Notes under the pieces: model-generated
The model's database searches: none
The model's input: only the letters and a program-made list of their open reading frames with translations
What the model was told of the DNA's origin: nothing
Part shown: one piece after another, positions 11,976-21,543 of the stretch
Layout: every line of letters begins with the position of its first letter
Numbering within the stretch: the stretch's first letter is position 1
DNA from: Nematopogon swammerdamellus
Taxonomy: Eukaryota > Arthropoda > Insecta > Lepidoptera > Adelidae
NCBI GenBank assembly: GCA_946902875.1
Contig: OX336342.1
Location: forward strand, 9,417,523 to 9,481,522
Direction: 5' to 3'
DNA: 64,000 nucleotides
Position numbers and translations under genes: made by a program

Positions 11976-12364
11976 ATTTTTTTCTTTATTGAAACAGACA
12001 CGGTTGGCTACATCACCTAATTTCATCCGTGATATCAGCTGAGCCCATAACACCTTGGTGAACTAGGTGCCATGTCAGTGCTTCCATTCGGTCGTGCCGG
12101 CTACAGTCAACTGGACGGAAAACACGAACTATTTACACAGCCGTTTCAACCGACCTTTCATTCAGTGCGGCGGTATCAACCCGGGCGGGTTAAACCCTAC
12201 CACCTAGTAAGGTAAGAAGGGAACCTATAGTTTTACGTGGAATCCGAACCACGGTCAACCACCAACGGTCGAGCGGACATACATCTAAGTACTTACCGCG
12301 CCCAGATGTGCTTATTATCACGGCCGACAGTCGACCGACCGCACCACTGAGCTACCGAAGCTGA
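11976..12364 (-). mobile_element. SINE-A copy, near full length
   Basis: Starts with a T-rich run and CACGGTTGGCTACATCACC, passes through CCACCTAGTAAGGTAAG, GGAATCCGAACCACGG and the reversed 5S-like part, and ends at CCACTGAGCTACCGAAG (reverse of the A-box-like site). Confidence 0.75.
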
Positions 12365-12884
12365 AATGCTACAATGTAGTTTGAAAACCTCACGTAAATT
12401 TTAAAAAGTACTTTATGTTTCACCGATGCGCGTGGCAGAGTAATAAGGATCGTTTTCAGCATCTCGGCGTAAATTCTTCGTCACATTCGATCTCTCACTT
12501 TTATCTTTTTCCCCGCGGCGTTCGTTTAAAAAATATATATTGTGATGTTCTGCGTTAGTCTGCGAGGGAGAGTTATGTCAGATCGACAAGATGGCCACCG
12601 GCGGCGGATGGCTTAGAGGAAAAAGAAGTGAAAACTTAAACATCAACGTTGTGCATTTTTGATTATTTTGGAATGGTTAGGGAATAATTTCGCACGAATT
12701 GTTTTATTTATGAGTATAAAAGTACTATCATTTATGTGGTAAAATACAATATTCATTTATTGCGCTATCGTAGACAATAATCATGACAATTTATATTACA
12801 TAAAAATTTAATACTACAGAAATATTATAATTATTTTACATCAAAAAGTTTATTTCTCAGAAAAATCAACTTTCATCCATAATT
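12365..12884. other. No supported gene
   Basis: AT-rich sequence with a short GC-rich patch near 12420-12620. No recognisable motif. Confidence 0.4.
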
Positions 12885-13092
12885 TCAACGAATCTTACGC
12901 TTTCTCGATCAGGCTACGAATCTGACGCGAGTTTAACATATTTTACCCATCTAAAAAAAGGTCCAAGCGCCGCTAAAGAAGTTTCGAATCTTACGCTTTT
13001 TCGATCAGGCTACGGATCTGACGCGAGTTCTGACGCGAGTTTAACATTTTTTACCCATCTAAAAAAAGTGCCAAGCGCCGCTAAAGAAGTTT
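12885..13092 (+). repeat. Tandem duplication of about 100 bp
   Basis: The unit CGATCAGGCTACGAATCTGA ... CCAAGCGCCGCTAAAGAAG occurs twice in direct order. A third copy of its second half lies at 53640-53690, next to a SINE-H copy. The second unit has an extra internal duplication of CTGACGCGAGTT. Confidence 0.7.
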
Positions 13093-13114
13093 TCACTTCA
13101 AAAATTAAGGCGGG

Positions 13115-13535
13115 GGTAAGCGGCGGGTGACCGAATTGTTTGGGCATCGGCTTCTCATGCGAGAGGTCCGAGGTTCGAATCCGGTCGGCGTTTACCAATG
13201 AGTTTTTTCTGACGAAAAAATTTACGTGCATACCTACACCTGCTGCTTCACCGTTCGAAACTGGTGTAAATCTGTAGGTCCCTTCCCTTGCCCTTTACTA
13301 GGTGGTAAGCTCGAATTTAAATTAATGTTTAAAGACTGGGTTGGTACCACTGTACAGGATGTAAGATGGCCGCATAGCAGCCTCGGTTGTGTTCTCCTCT
13401 AGTCCAGTATAGCCAGCAATCCAGGGAAGTCTCCGGTATGGCACCTGTACCTTCTCGGAGGTGATATCGGCTGGTCGGATCATGTGCTTAGGCCCCTCCG
13501 ACTCAGCCACCCATACCGAAATAAATAAAAAAAGT
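13115..13535 (+). mobile_element. SINE-B copy with tRNA-like head
   Basis: The head (GGCGGGTGACCGAATTG, then GAGGTTCGAATCC) has A- and B-box-like sites and resembles a tRNA with a long variable arm, such as tRNA-Ser or tRNA-Leu. It is followed by the shared SINE body (GGTCCCTTCCCTTGCCC, GGTTGGTACCAC) and the tail GACTCAGCCACCCATACCG. Five other copies lie on the minus strand. Confidence 0.8.
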
Positions 13536-13700
13536 GTATGAAATTTTTCCCACGAAAGTTTTACCAATTTCATACTGCATAAATGAATTTTGTTATACTA
13601 TGGTAACACTTTCGCGGTTTTCAACTTTTCGCATTCTTGACGTAGGTACATAGTTAGTAAGATCTATATTTACGAGCACACCTCGAGTGATTATTTTGCT

Positions 13701-13785
13701 AAACGTGGTGGTCGGTGTTGTGCTATAATTTAAACGAGTTCTTGCAGCACAACACCCATTACTCTGCTTATCCCAATAATGGATG
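13701..13785 (+). repeat. Repeat C 3' fragment
   Basis: GTGGTGGTCGGTGTTGTGCT, then CAGCACAACACCCATTACTC, matches the end of repeat C at 32380-32460 and 58216-58322. The GTTGTGCTG / CAGCACAAC pair makes a short hairpin. Confidence 0.65.
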
Positions 13786-14353
13786 ATACATCGTGATGGC
13801 TTGTATTATCTATTTCATAAAAATAAAAGTCTAAAATGTGAGATAGAAAGAGGGCTAGGGGTAGGCGAGGGCAGGTCCCGTCTAATTAGGTCTCTAGAAC
13901 TCGTCCAGGCCGGCTCTTCGGCCACTTTATTAAATCTAGACATCTGGATAAAGATGCTACTTATAAGACTTGTAAAAAATGTTAAACCTAAAATTGTCTA
14001 AATCAGTATAGACGACTTACAGTAACGATCCCGAGACCGTTGAGGAAAGACTTCATATACGAGTGAGCGTACGAAAACTATTTGTCAATTTTCACAAAGG
14101 CCCCGCGGTAAAAAGACGAGAAAATTACAAATTGAAATATTTGGCATCGCTTCCGGGGCGGGGCGGGGCGGAGCGGGCCGAGGTGGCTCTCGCGGTGGAG
14201 GCTTCGACTCTCTCGGGAGGTAGTCGGGAGGCATCTCGGCTACTCTAACTAACATTAATTATCCTGTTCATACATGTTTCAAAATAGTTATCTCAGAACG
14301 GCGATAATTTTCTTGCTCTGCGTAACGTATCGACGAAAAGTCAGAATTCTTTC
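13786..14353. other. Non-coding flank of the BEL/Pao element with GC-box-like run
   Basis: No recognised gene. A run of GGGGCGGGGCGGGGCGG lies near 14153-14172, followed by further GC-rich sequence. It is GC-box-like, but no exon was found beside it. Confidence 0.35.
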
Positions 14354-14774
14354 TGTTGACGACGGCCGATGCGGACGGCAAACAGATCAGTTGAAAAGTG
14401 TTATAGTGAATGCTGTTCGAGGGTGCGCGACTTGCTCCGCCCTCGAATACGCAATAAAGTGTAGTGTACTTTTGATACGTATATATTCTGATCATACTGT
14501 GCTTTTTAAAACACTAGGACGTTTGGACTGGCAGCGCACCGACGTTTGCATGTGAAAAAATATATTATGATTATGACGGCTGTCTTTGACAAATATGTCA
14601 GAGTGAAAAATCGATATTCGTTGCAATATTTTGACCATATGACCGACCGAAAAAGTTATGTTTTTATTATTAATTTTGAATAGACCAGACCTAATACAGT
14701 CCACTTAGACGAAGGGAGCCGGCCGGGGGACAGCACTCAACTGACGACGCAGTGCTGCCGCCCTGGGGCTCACA
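14354..14774 (+). repeat. 5' LTR of BEL/Pao element
   Basis: About 421 bp, TG...CA ends. It contains an AATAAAG polyadenylation-like signal near 14452-14458. It lacks 17 bp found in the 3' LTR (21731-21747), at a place where short GACGAC repeats flank the gap, which suggests slippage. Confidence 0.8.
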
Positions 14775-14779
14775 TTTTC

Positions 14780-14797
14780 TGGACCTTTGAGCCGGGA
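14780..14797 (+). promoter_or_regulatory. Candidate primer-binding site
   Basis: TGGACCTTTGAGCCGGG starts a few bases inside the 5' LTR. The leading TGG is the expected complement of a tRNA CCA end. The tRNA is not identified. Confidence 0.4.
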
Positions 14798-15003
14798 TCT
14801 GGACTGACCGCGGATTCTGGAACTTCAGGTTTGCTTTGCACCAACGTAACTACACTCCCGTTCATGCCGGCCTAGCCCGCCCGCGTACTGAGTATTTGCG
14901 TCGTACCACGCTACGCTACGACCGCGCCCCACGCCGCTCCTGATCGCCCGCGTGTTGAGCGGTCGCGTTGCATCGCACATCGTAAGATCATCGTTCCGCC
15001 AAG

Positions 15004-16329
15004 ATGGTTAAGAGACGCGCTGCTGCGAAAGGCGCACCGTCCGAGCATCAGACTGACTCGACCTCCGGCGCGAACGATTTGAACCAACCAGCGTCGCCTA
15101 CAGACCCGTCCGGTGAATCAACAACAACAACAATCGTTGATAACCAACGTTCGCCCGTCGCGTCGCGATCCACGACATCTGCACGGACCACGTCATCGGT
15201 AAGGCGAAGGCGAGATGCAGAGATCGCCGCAGCTGAGAAGCTCGCTGCCCTAGAACGCGAACAATTACAATATGAATACGAGCAAGACCGCGAGCAACGA
15301 GAACGGGATCGAGAATGCCGAAAGCAAATAGCGGAGATTGAGAAGGGGCTCATCCGGCAAAAACTGCAGGCCGAGTTACAGGCCATCGACTCCGACGACG
15401 AGGAAATCGATGACGCCGGCAGCCACAGACACGAGACTACTCGCCGGACGGAGCAGTGGATACAAGTGACGCCCCGCTCGCGTCCCCACATTCCACCGCC
15501 AACCGCAGTCACGACGCGGGAAAGTGAGCCACGACCCAACCCAGCTCACGAGGCACCGACACAGTGCTCACATGGAGGCGCACTATACTGCCGACAAGCG
15601 GTGCCCATGCCAAGCTTCGATGGGAAGACGGGGGACTGGCTGGCTTATAAATCAGCTTATGACGAGCAGAAAGACCGTTTCACAAAGTTGGAGAACCTCG
15701 CACGCCTACGACGAAGCCTGACGGGCGAGGCGAAGGCATCAGTTTGCTACCAACTTATCGGGAAGGGAGACCCAGACGAGGTCATGGACACATTGAACGG
15801 GCTCTTCGGACGACCTGATCAAATAGTTGAGCAAGAGCTCGCGGCACTACGACGACTGCCGAAAATGACGGACGTTCCGACACAAATTCATATATTCGCA
15901 TCTCAATTACGGAACACTATAGCCGCACTGCGCGCGCTCGACCAAGAAGATTACCTGCGCAGCGTGGAGATAGTGCAAGCTATCAAAATAAAAATCGAGC
16001 CGTTGATGTCGAAATATATTGACTACGACGATCTCAGGCAAGACGACTCTGCTCCCGAGATACAAAGACTGTGCGATTTTCTGAAGAAGGAAGCCAGCAA
16101 AATAGCGAGGTCTTGGAAATTGGGCCTCAGCAGCATCATGACCACGCCCGTGCTTCCAGCCCACGTTCCAACACAGCCACGTGCACCGGCCGGTAAAGCC
16201 GCTGCTGCGTCAACCGAAGCACACGACCTGCACAACCACAGCGACGGATTCCACTTCACCGACCGGGACAATTTGCTGTACCATGTGCGACTCGACGGAA
16301 AACAACGTGTGGAGTTGTGGCAAATTTAA
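15004..16329 (+). CDS. BEL/Pao Gag-like N-terminal ORF
   Basis: An ATG-started frame of 441 codons. It begins with a low-complexity Ser/Thr-rich segment. An Arg/Glu-rich, probably coiled-coil stretch follows at residues ~75-125. Then a domain begins PMPSFDGKTGDWLAYKSAYD (~residues 200-380), typical of the DUF1759 region of insect BEL/Pao elements. The frame ends near the start of the zinc-knuckle region, which continues in the next frame from about 16270. In related elements these are one polyprotein, so the stop at 16327 probably reflects a frameshift in or near 16200-16300. Codon use is GC-rich compared with the surrounding DNA, which fits a recently arrived element. Confidence 0.75.
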   Translation: MVKRRAAAKGAPSEHQTDSTSGANDLNQPASPTDPSGESTTTTIVDNQRSPVASRSTTSARTTSSVRRRRDAEIAAAEKLAALEREQLQYEYEQDREQRERDRECRKQIAEIEKGLIRQKLQAELQAIDSDDEEIDDAGSHRHETTRRTEQWIQVTPRSRPHIPPPTAVTTRESEPRPNPAHEAPTQCSHGGALYCRQAVPMPSFDGKTGDWLAYKSAYDEQKDRFTKLENLARLRRSLTGEAKASVCYQLIGKGDPDEVMDTLNGLFGRPDQIVEQELAALRRLPKMTDVPTQIHIFASQLRNTIAALRALDQEDYLRSVEIVQAIKIKIEPLMSKYIDYDDLRQDDSAPEIQRLCDFLKKEASKIARSWKLGLSSIMTTPVLPAHVPTQPRAPAGKAAAASTEAHDLHNHSDGFHFTDRDNLLYHVRLDGKQRVELWQI

Positions 16330-17075
16330 AAGAGCTTTGCCAGACGAAAGATGGGAACATGTGCGCTCGGCTCAGCTGTGTTTCCGCTGTTTGAAACGGG
16401 GACACCGATCGCTCACATGCCGCTCAAACAAAGGATGCACAGTAGCGAACTGTGGCAGACGACACCACACGCTGCTACACAACACGCAGCAATCGACCCA
16501 ACCATCGACATCGACACAGGCCGCTGCACACGCCGCCGTCGCGCAAGACGAATGTGCTGAGACCGTCGCCTGCGCGCACACTGACGACCGCGCGCTATTG
16601 AAAATTGTACCCGTCACAGTCTATGGACCACGTGGGAGTGTGAACACCTACGCACTACTGGACGACGGAAGCACAGTCACATTACTTGACGAAGATCTTG
16701 CGCGAGAAATTGGAGCGGATGGACCGCGCATTCCGATGACACTAGATGGTCTGAACTCGTCGTGCACTGCACATGAATCGAGAAAAGTTACGTTCAACAT
16801 CTCCGGAACGAAAGGCAAGAAGCTTCAAGTGCACGATGCACGCACGATAACACGCCTGAAACTGATGCCCCAGTCAACCGGGAAAATCGACAAGATGACT
16901 CACCTACGCGGGCTACCTATCCGAGCCTACACCGGCGCCGAGCCTCAAGTACTCATTGGGCAAGACAACTGGCATTTGCTCATCACCTCGGACATGCGAA
17001 AAGGCAAGCTCAGTGAACCGGTCGCCTCGCTGACAGCGCTCGGATGGGTCCTCCACGGCCACACCGGGGGGAGCC
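16260..17075 (+). pseudogene. BEL/Pao zinc knuckles and aspartic protease, cut off before RT
   Basis: The frame carries CTMCD...C zinc-knuckle-like residues, then CFRCLKRGH and a C..C....H cluster ending RRHHTLLH (about 16320-16490). A retropepsin-like segment follows, with YALLDDGSTVTLLDEDLA and IPMTLDGL and then PQVLIGQDNW, VASLTALGWVLHGHTGG (about 16600-17070). This is the DUF1758-type protease region that normally leads straight into reverse transcriptase. Here the conserved reading ends after HTGG and unrelated frame follows to a stop at 17299. The family's polymerase is therefore lost. The active-site aspartate region (LDDGS) looks intact. Confidence 0.75.
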
Positions 17076-17179
17076 GGCGTAGACAAAATCGAGCTCGGAA
17101 CCAGAATTCCTCCGACACGAGGAACGAGCGTGGCCTGCTCAACCGACTGACATACCGCGTAGCGACATCGACCTTCGCA

Positions 17180-17575
17180 GTCACGAGGCAGCAGCTGTAC
17201 AAGCCATCGTCAGTCGCGCGCACCGACACCTCCCCGACCCGACATGTTTCTCGCGATGGCCATGTTTACTCCGCGCCACCGCCTATGTATAACTATTAAT
17301 CGATAAATGTCATCGACGCCACATAGGACGACTAGAGCGCCGCCACCTTGACCAAGCCGAGCAGGCACTCTTACAACAAACGCAAGAGGACGCATTCGCC
17401 GCGGAGCTTGCTTGCCTGCGGTCAGACCTACCCATTCCACGCAGCAGCCGACTGAAGACGCTCGCGCCGTACTTTGACGCCGTGGCACCATGCGACTTCG
17501 AGGGCGAGTCAGCGCGACGCCGGGCATCGAACAACAGACCGCCGAGCCGATTATACTCTGCGGGCGACATCACGT
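17180..17575 (+). pseudogene. Deletion scar: end of RT/connection region in other frames
   Basis: In another frame, 17200-17290 reads like the end of the BEL/Pao RT-connection region (CFSRWPCLLRATAYV), and 17325-17480 reads HLDQAEQALLQQTQEDAFAA and PIPRSSRLKTLAPYFDA. In intact elements this follows RNase H. Several hundred codons of polymerase between HTGG (~17070) and this point are absent. There are frame breaks at the junction with both neighbours. Confidence 0.6.
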
Positions 17576-18686
17576 GACCAGACTCTTGGTGTTACACTTT
17601 CACATCGGGTCACACCATGCACACAATGAGGCCGTGATCAATCATCTCCGCGAACGATATTGGGTCGTAAACTTAAGACCGACCGTTCGAACTGTGGCGC
17701 GTGAATGCCAAGTCTGCAAACTTAGAACCGTCACGGCACAAGCGCCACCTATGGGAGACTTACCCGAGGTACGACTCAATCACCATCATCGTCCGTTCAC
17801 ATACTGCGGATTAGATTACTTCGGCCCCATCGACGTCGCTGTTGGGAGACAGCGCGAGAAGCGGTACTGCGCGCTCTTCACATGTCTTGTGACGCGTGCA
17901 GTACATTTGGAGGTAGCAGCCAGCTTGACGACTGACTCTGCGATCAACGCTCTCCGCCGCATGATTGCTCGGAGGGGCTCGCCGAGCGTGATCTACAGCG
18001 ACAACGGCACCAACTTCCATGGTGCCGACGCCGAGCTCCGTCGCGCGTGGGCGGAGATCGACCTGGGCGCTGTCCAGACATTCGCGCTCACCAAGGGCGG
18101 CGACTGGCGCTTCATTCCCCCAGCTGCACCGTTCATGGGTGGAGCCTGGGAGGGGCTGGTGGGCACCGTCCGGCGCGCACTGCGCGCCGCTCTACATCAA
18201 CGTGCACCCACCGACGAGGTGCTGACGACCCTGCTCGCCGAGGCCGAGCACACTGTGAACGCTCGACCGCTCACCCACGTATCCGTGGACCCGGCAGACC
18301 CCGAGGCACTCACCCCGCACCACTTCCTGCTTGGCAGCGCATCCGGAGCCCCCACACCCGGCACTTTCGACGACAGCGACTTGGCGCGGCGGCGACAGTG
18401 GCGAGCGGCGCAGCGGCTCGCAGACATATTTTGGGAACGCTGGATGAAGGAGTACCTGCCGACACTCCTCCCTCGCTCGCTGCCTGGCGACAATCGACCA
18501 GAGCTTCGCCCGGGTGACCTCGTCGTGATTGCCGACCCGAGCATGCCCCGCAACATCTGGCCGCGTGGGATCATCGAACGAGTGTTGCCTGGGCGAGACG
18601 GACACGTCCGTGTGGTGGACGTGCGGACTCAGGGCGGAGTGCTGAGACGACCGGCTCGCAAGATCGCCCGTCTGCCGGTCCATTGA
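17490..18686 (+). CDS. BEL/Pao integrase with DUF5641-like C-terminus
   Basis: An open frame of 398 codons; the conserved part starts near codon 30. It has a zinc-binding HHCC region (HIGSHHAHNEAV, then CQVCK), and a catalytic core with the expected D, D and E: GLDYFGPI, IYSDNGTNFHG and FMGGAWEGLVGTVRRAL. A C-terminal domain follows (LRPGDLVVIADPSMPRNIWP, GVLRRPARKIARLP) like DUF5641, seen after insect BEL/Pao integrases. It stops 34 bp before the 3' LTR. No catalytic residue is visibly lost. In life it would be cleaved from a polyprotein; here there is no intact upstream frame to supply it. Confidence 0.8.
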   Translation: MRLRGRVSATPGIEQQTAEPIILCGRHHVTRLLVLHFHIGSHHAHNEAVINHLRERYWVVNLRPTVRTVARECQVCKLRTVTAQAPPMGDLPEVRLNHHHRPFTYCGLDYFGPIDVAVGRQREKRYCALFTCLVTRAVHLEVAASLTTDSAINALRRMIARRGSPSVIYSDNGTNFHGADAELRRAWAEIDLGAVQTFALTKGGDWRFIPPAAPFMGGAWEGLVGTVRRALRAALHQRAPTDEVLTTLLAEAEHTVNARPLTHVSVDPADPEALTPHHFLLGSASGAPTPGTFDDSDLARRRQWRAAQRLADIFWERWMKEYLPTLLPRSLPGDNRPELRPGDLVVIADPSMPRNIWPRGIIERVLPGRDGHVRVVDVRTQGGVLRRPARKIARLPVH

Positions 18687-18707
18687 GTCGTTGAAGACCA
18701 GTCAACG

Positions 18708-18720
18708 ACCGGGGGGAGAA
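18708..18720 (+). promoter_or_regulatory. Polypurine tract of BEL/Pao element
   Basis: The run GGGGGGAGAA lies directly before the TGTTGACG start of the 3' LTR, where the plus-strand primer is expected. Confidence 0.65.
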
Positions 18721-18928
18721 TGTTGACGACGGCCGATGCGGACGGCAAACAGATCAGTTGAAAAGTGTTATAGTGAATGCTGTTCGAGGGTGCGCGACTT
18801 GCTCCGCCCTCGAATACGCAATAAAGTGTAGTGTACTTTTGATACGTATATATTCTGATCATACTGTGCTTTTTAAAACACTAGGACGTTTGGACTGGCA
18901 GCGCACCGACGTTTGCATGTGAAAAAAT
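18721..18928 (+). repeat. 3' LTR, left part
   Basis: Matches 14354-14561 of the 5' LTR without a difference that I can see, then breaks after AAAAAAT. The LTR resumes at 21544. Confidence 0.8.
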
Positions 18929-19310
18929 CAAAGAGATTAAAAAACCAGCTTACAGAGAGGACAATGGGAACATTTTCATATAAACTTTTTGAGCTCAAGA
19001 TTATAATACGCCATCTAGCTTTGAATAGCAAAAACATGATGTAATATAGAACACATAATTAGAACACATTTCATCTATCGGTCGATAGATGAAGCCAATA
19101 GTCTAATAGGACGAGAGCCAACGACCAAAATGATAGTTGATTTTATATGAGCGATAATATCGTTAAATTAAATTTACTGTTCCGTTTTGATCAATTGACC
19201 AAAATTCACTTGTAAAAATGATTTTGAGACTGTTTGAGCTATAATATTAGGTGCTGAAATTGAAAATGAAATTGCCGTTTCTACAAACTGACCACTTGTA
19301 TGTCTCGATA

Positions 19311-19698
19311 GCTCAGTGGTGCAGACAGTCAACTCTCGCTATTGAATGTTAAGCAACGCTGGGTGCGGTCAGTACTTGGATGGGTGACCGCTGACCGTTG
19401 GAGGCTGACCGAGGTTCGGATTCCTCGTAAAACTGTAGGTCCCTTCCCTCCTAATCTTACTTGGTGGTAGGGTTTAACCCGCGCGGGTTGGTACCACCGC
19501 ACTGAATGAAACTTCGGTCGAAACGGCTATGTAAATAGTTTGTGTTCTCCGACCAGTTCAGTGTAGCCGGCACGATCAAAGGGGGAAGCACTGACATGGC
19601 ACCTAGTTCACCCGGTGCTATGGGCTGACATCACGGACGTTGTAGGTGATGTAGCCAACCGTGTCAGTTTCCATAAAAAAAATAAAAATAAAAAATAA
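19311..19698 (+). mobile_element. SINE-A copy inside mariner
   Basis: Well preserved tRNA/5S-like head: TAGCTCAGTGG, then TTAAGCAACGCTGGG, CAGTACTTGGATGGGTGACC, GGTTCGGATTCC, body and A-rich end. The 5S-like part is closer to insect 5S rRNA here than in most copies. Confidence 0.8.
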
Positions 19699-19846
19699 AC
19701 TTTGAAAGTGGCTACCTTTTTTTTGCGTAGGAATTCCAATTTCAAATATTTTCTGTTATAAAGGCAAATTATTCTTTTTTCAAAATCAGTTGTTCATTTG
19801 TTTTCCCACCGTTCGGTTTTTTTTTTACATCGCTGGTTCTGTGACC

Positions 19847-20823
19847 ATGGAAAAATCTAAATTGCGCGTTATTTTCGAATATGAATCCCGTCGCAGCACC
19901 AACGCAGCACAGACGGCATGCAATATCATCGACGTGTATGGACCAGGCAAGTGAACGCACTGTGCGTTTTTGTTTTGATCGCTTCCGTTCTGGAAATTTT
20001 CATCTCAATGATGAGCTCCGTGGCCGACCGGAGACGAGAGTCGATAACAATGAATTTAAAGCCATAGTTGAAGCAGATTAATCACAAACCACGTCGGAAT
20101 TAGCAGCAGCCTTCAATGTAAGTGATAAAACGATACTGATTCATTTACGTCAAATTGGAAAGATAAAAAAGCTCGGAAATTGGTTACTGTATGAACTCAC
20201 TGAAAAAAAACAACAAAATCGCGTCGAAGCTTGTCTTAACTTTTTGAATAAGCACAGAAATGGGGGGATTCTGAATCGGATTGTCACTTGTGATAAAAAG
20301 TGGATCCAGTATGACAATCGAAAACGTCCGTCACACTGGTTGGACACAGGGGAGGCAGCCAAACCATGTCCCAAACGCAAATTGAGTCAAAAGAAGTTGC
20401 TTGTCAGTGTATGGTGGACCTGTGCCGGGATTATTCATTACAGCTTCTTGCACGTCTGGTCAGTGATGGTGGCAGGGACCGCGGGTTCGAGGCTCGCAAA
20501 AGACGGAGAAATATATTTTGTATTTTCAACTATTGTATATGCCTCTCTATCGCGCTCTCGCTTGCACACACAGTTCTCTATCGCGCTCTCGCTTGCACAC
20601 ACAGGTTTAGATGGAACGTTACACTTCTTCGTGCGTGCAGCCGGTGTTCATCAATTTATAAGACGTGACATCATCACGTCAAAACAAATCCGACGAGGCA
20701 GTGAAAAACGCCTTTAAAGAGTTCATCGATTCCCATCCCCAGGATTTCTATAGTAGAGGCATCAATGAACTTCCAGTAAAATGGCAAAAGTGCATTGATA
20801 ATAATGGCCAATACTTCGATTAA
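19847..20823 (+). pseudogene. Mariner transposase pseudogene
   Basis: Starts with an ATG followed by FEYESRRSTNAAQTACNI, a mariner N-terminal helix-turn-helix region ending in VYGPG. It then shifts frame near 19950 to SERTVRFCFDRFRSGNFHL. A stop lies at 20079-20081, and reading continues to RIVTCDKKWIQYDNRKR (first catalytic Asp region) and LLVSVWWTCAGIIHYSFL. After 20446 the second and third catalytic regions are replaced by repeat J. Only the last 45 residues return (AFKEFIDSHPQDFYSRGI, VKWQKCID), ending at TAA 20821. Frameshift, stop and insertion show it is long dead. Intact mariner transposases are about 345 residues. Confidence 0.8.
20446..20695 (-). repeat. Repeat J copy inserted in mariner transposase
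   Basis: Reverse complement of 36125-36250 in large part: CGCTCTCGCTTGCACACACAG, GTGCGTGCAGCCGGTG and CATCAATTTATAAGACG are shared. The CGCTCTCGCTTGCACACA block is tandemly duplicated here. Confidence 0.65.
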
Positions 20824-21543
20824 ACAAATATATATTTTTCATAAAAAAAAATTTTGATTTTTTCTATGTAGGTAAAACGGCAATTTCATAGGCAAGGACC
20901 TAATATTTGTTTTGCCTCATTTGGCATTTTTGTAAAGGTTGGTACGCGCACCGCTACTGACGTCTGAAAAACATGTTCTGGTTATCTTAGATCGGTAATT
21001 CAACAACATTCCGAAAATCAAACGGAATACCATGACTGGGTTCGGTCAAATTGGTTGCCATTTTTAAAAAATACTGTCAGGAGACGCTACACGAAAAACA
21101 TTTAGTATCGGGTTGAGGACAATTGAACGAAATACTATGAGACAAAAATATTGGTTGTGGGATCTCGTACTATAATAGTAGTAAAGCTACTGTATAACAG
21201 AGGGCGCTTTTTATTTTTTCAATATGGCCTAGTTGATCGTTGTTCTAGAATCATCTATGGAAATTATGTATTATATTCAAATATTGAATAAATATACACA
21301 ATACTTATGAAAATAAACTGATTACATGTTCAGTCGTATTTTTATATCGAGATTTGTAATACCGCAATGCGCAACTCGGCATATTTTCTTAGATTTTCTT
21401 CTTTCTCTAGCACAGGAATACGACCTCACATGCGGACTGGTGGCGCTAGACTGAACGACTTTGTACCACTAGGATCTAAGTAGTAGATTACGATTTTGTT
21501 CTTGTTGTCCGGTCTATATGGAAGAGGGTGGGTTTAATAAAAT

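Larger units (their letters stand above)
19247..20903 (+). mobile_element. Mariner-type transposon, decayed and nested
   Basis: Ends TTAGGTGCTGAAATTG and, reversed, TTAGGTCCTTGCCTATG are related terminal inverted repeats (both run on to GAAATTGCCGTTT), each flanked by TA. Between the left end and the transposase sits a SINE-A (19311-19698). The middle of the transposase is replaced by repeat J (20446-20690). Confidence 0.75.
18929..21538. mobile_element. 2.6-kb composite insertion inside the 3' LTR
   Basis: The LTR is interrupted with AAAAT on both sides (18924-18928 and 21539-21543), a possible 5-bp target duplication, although A/T-rich and therefore weak. The insert starts CAAAGAGATTAAAA and ends GAGGGTGGGTTTAATA. 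The same two blocks are directly joined on the minus strand at 26920-26950. Inside is a decayed mariner (19247-20903). The flanking parts, 18943-19246 and 20904-21527, show no protein I recognise. Confidence 0.65.

Noticed and set aside
13118..13190. Possible functional tRNA gene (Ser/Leu-like)
   Set aside because: The same sequence heads at least five other SINE-B copies and runs straight into the SINE body; the stem pairing is degraded.
15048..15539. 163-codon minus-strand frame in the gag region
   Set aside because: Antisense shadow of the gag ORF, Ser/Arg-rich because of the opposite strand's codon use.
18192..18683. Minus-strand and +2 frames over the integrase
   Set aside because: Shadows of the GC-rich integrase frame; no motif of their own.
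19340..19395. Possible 5S rRNA gene
   Set aside because: Only the 3' half-like part is present, and it recurs inside SINE-A copies.
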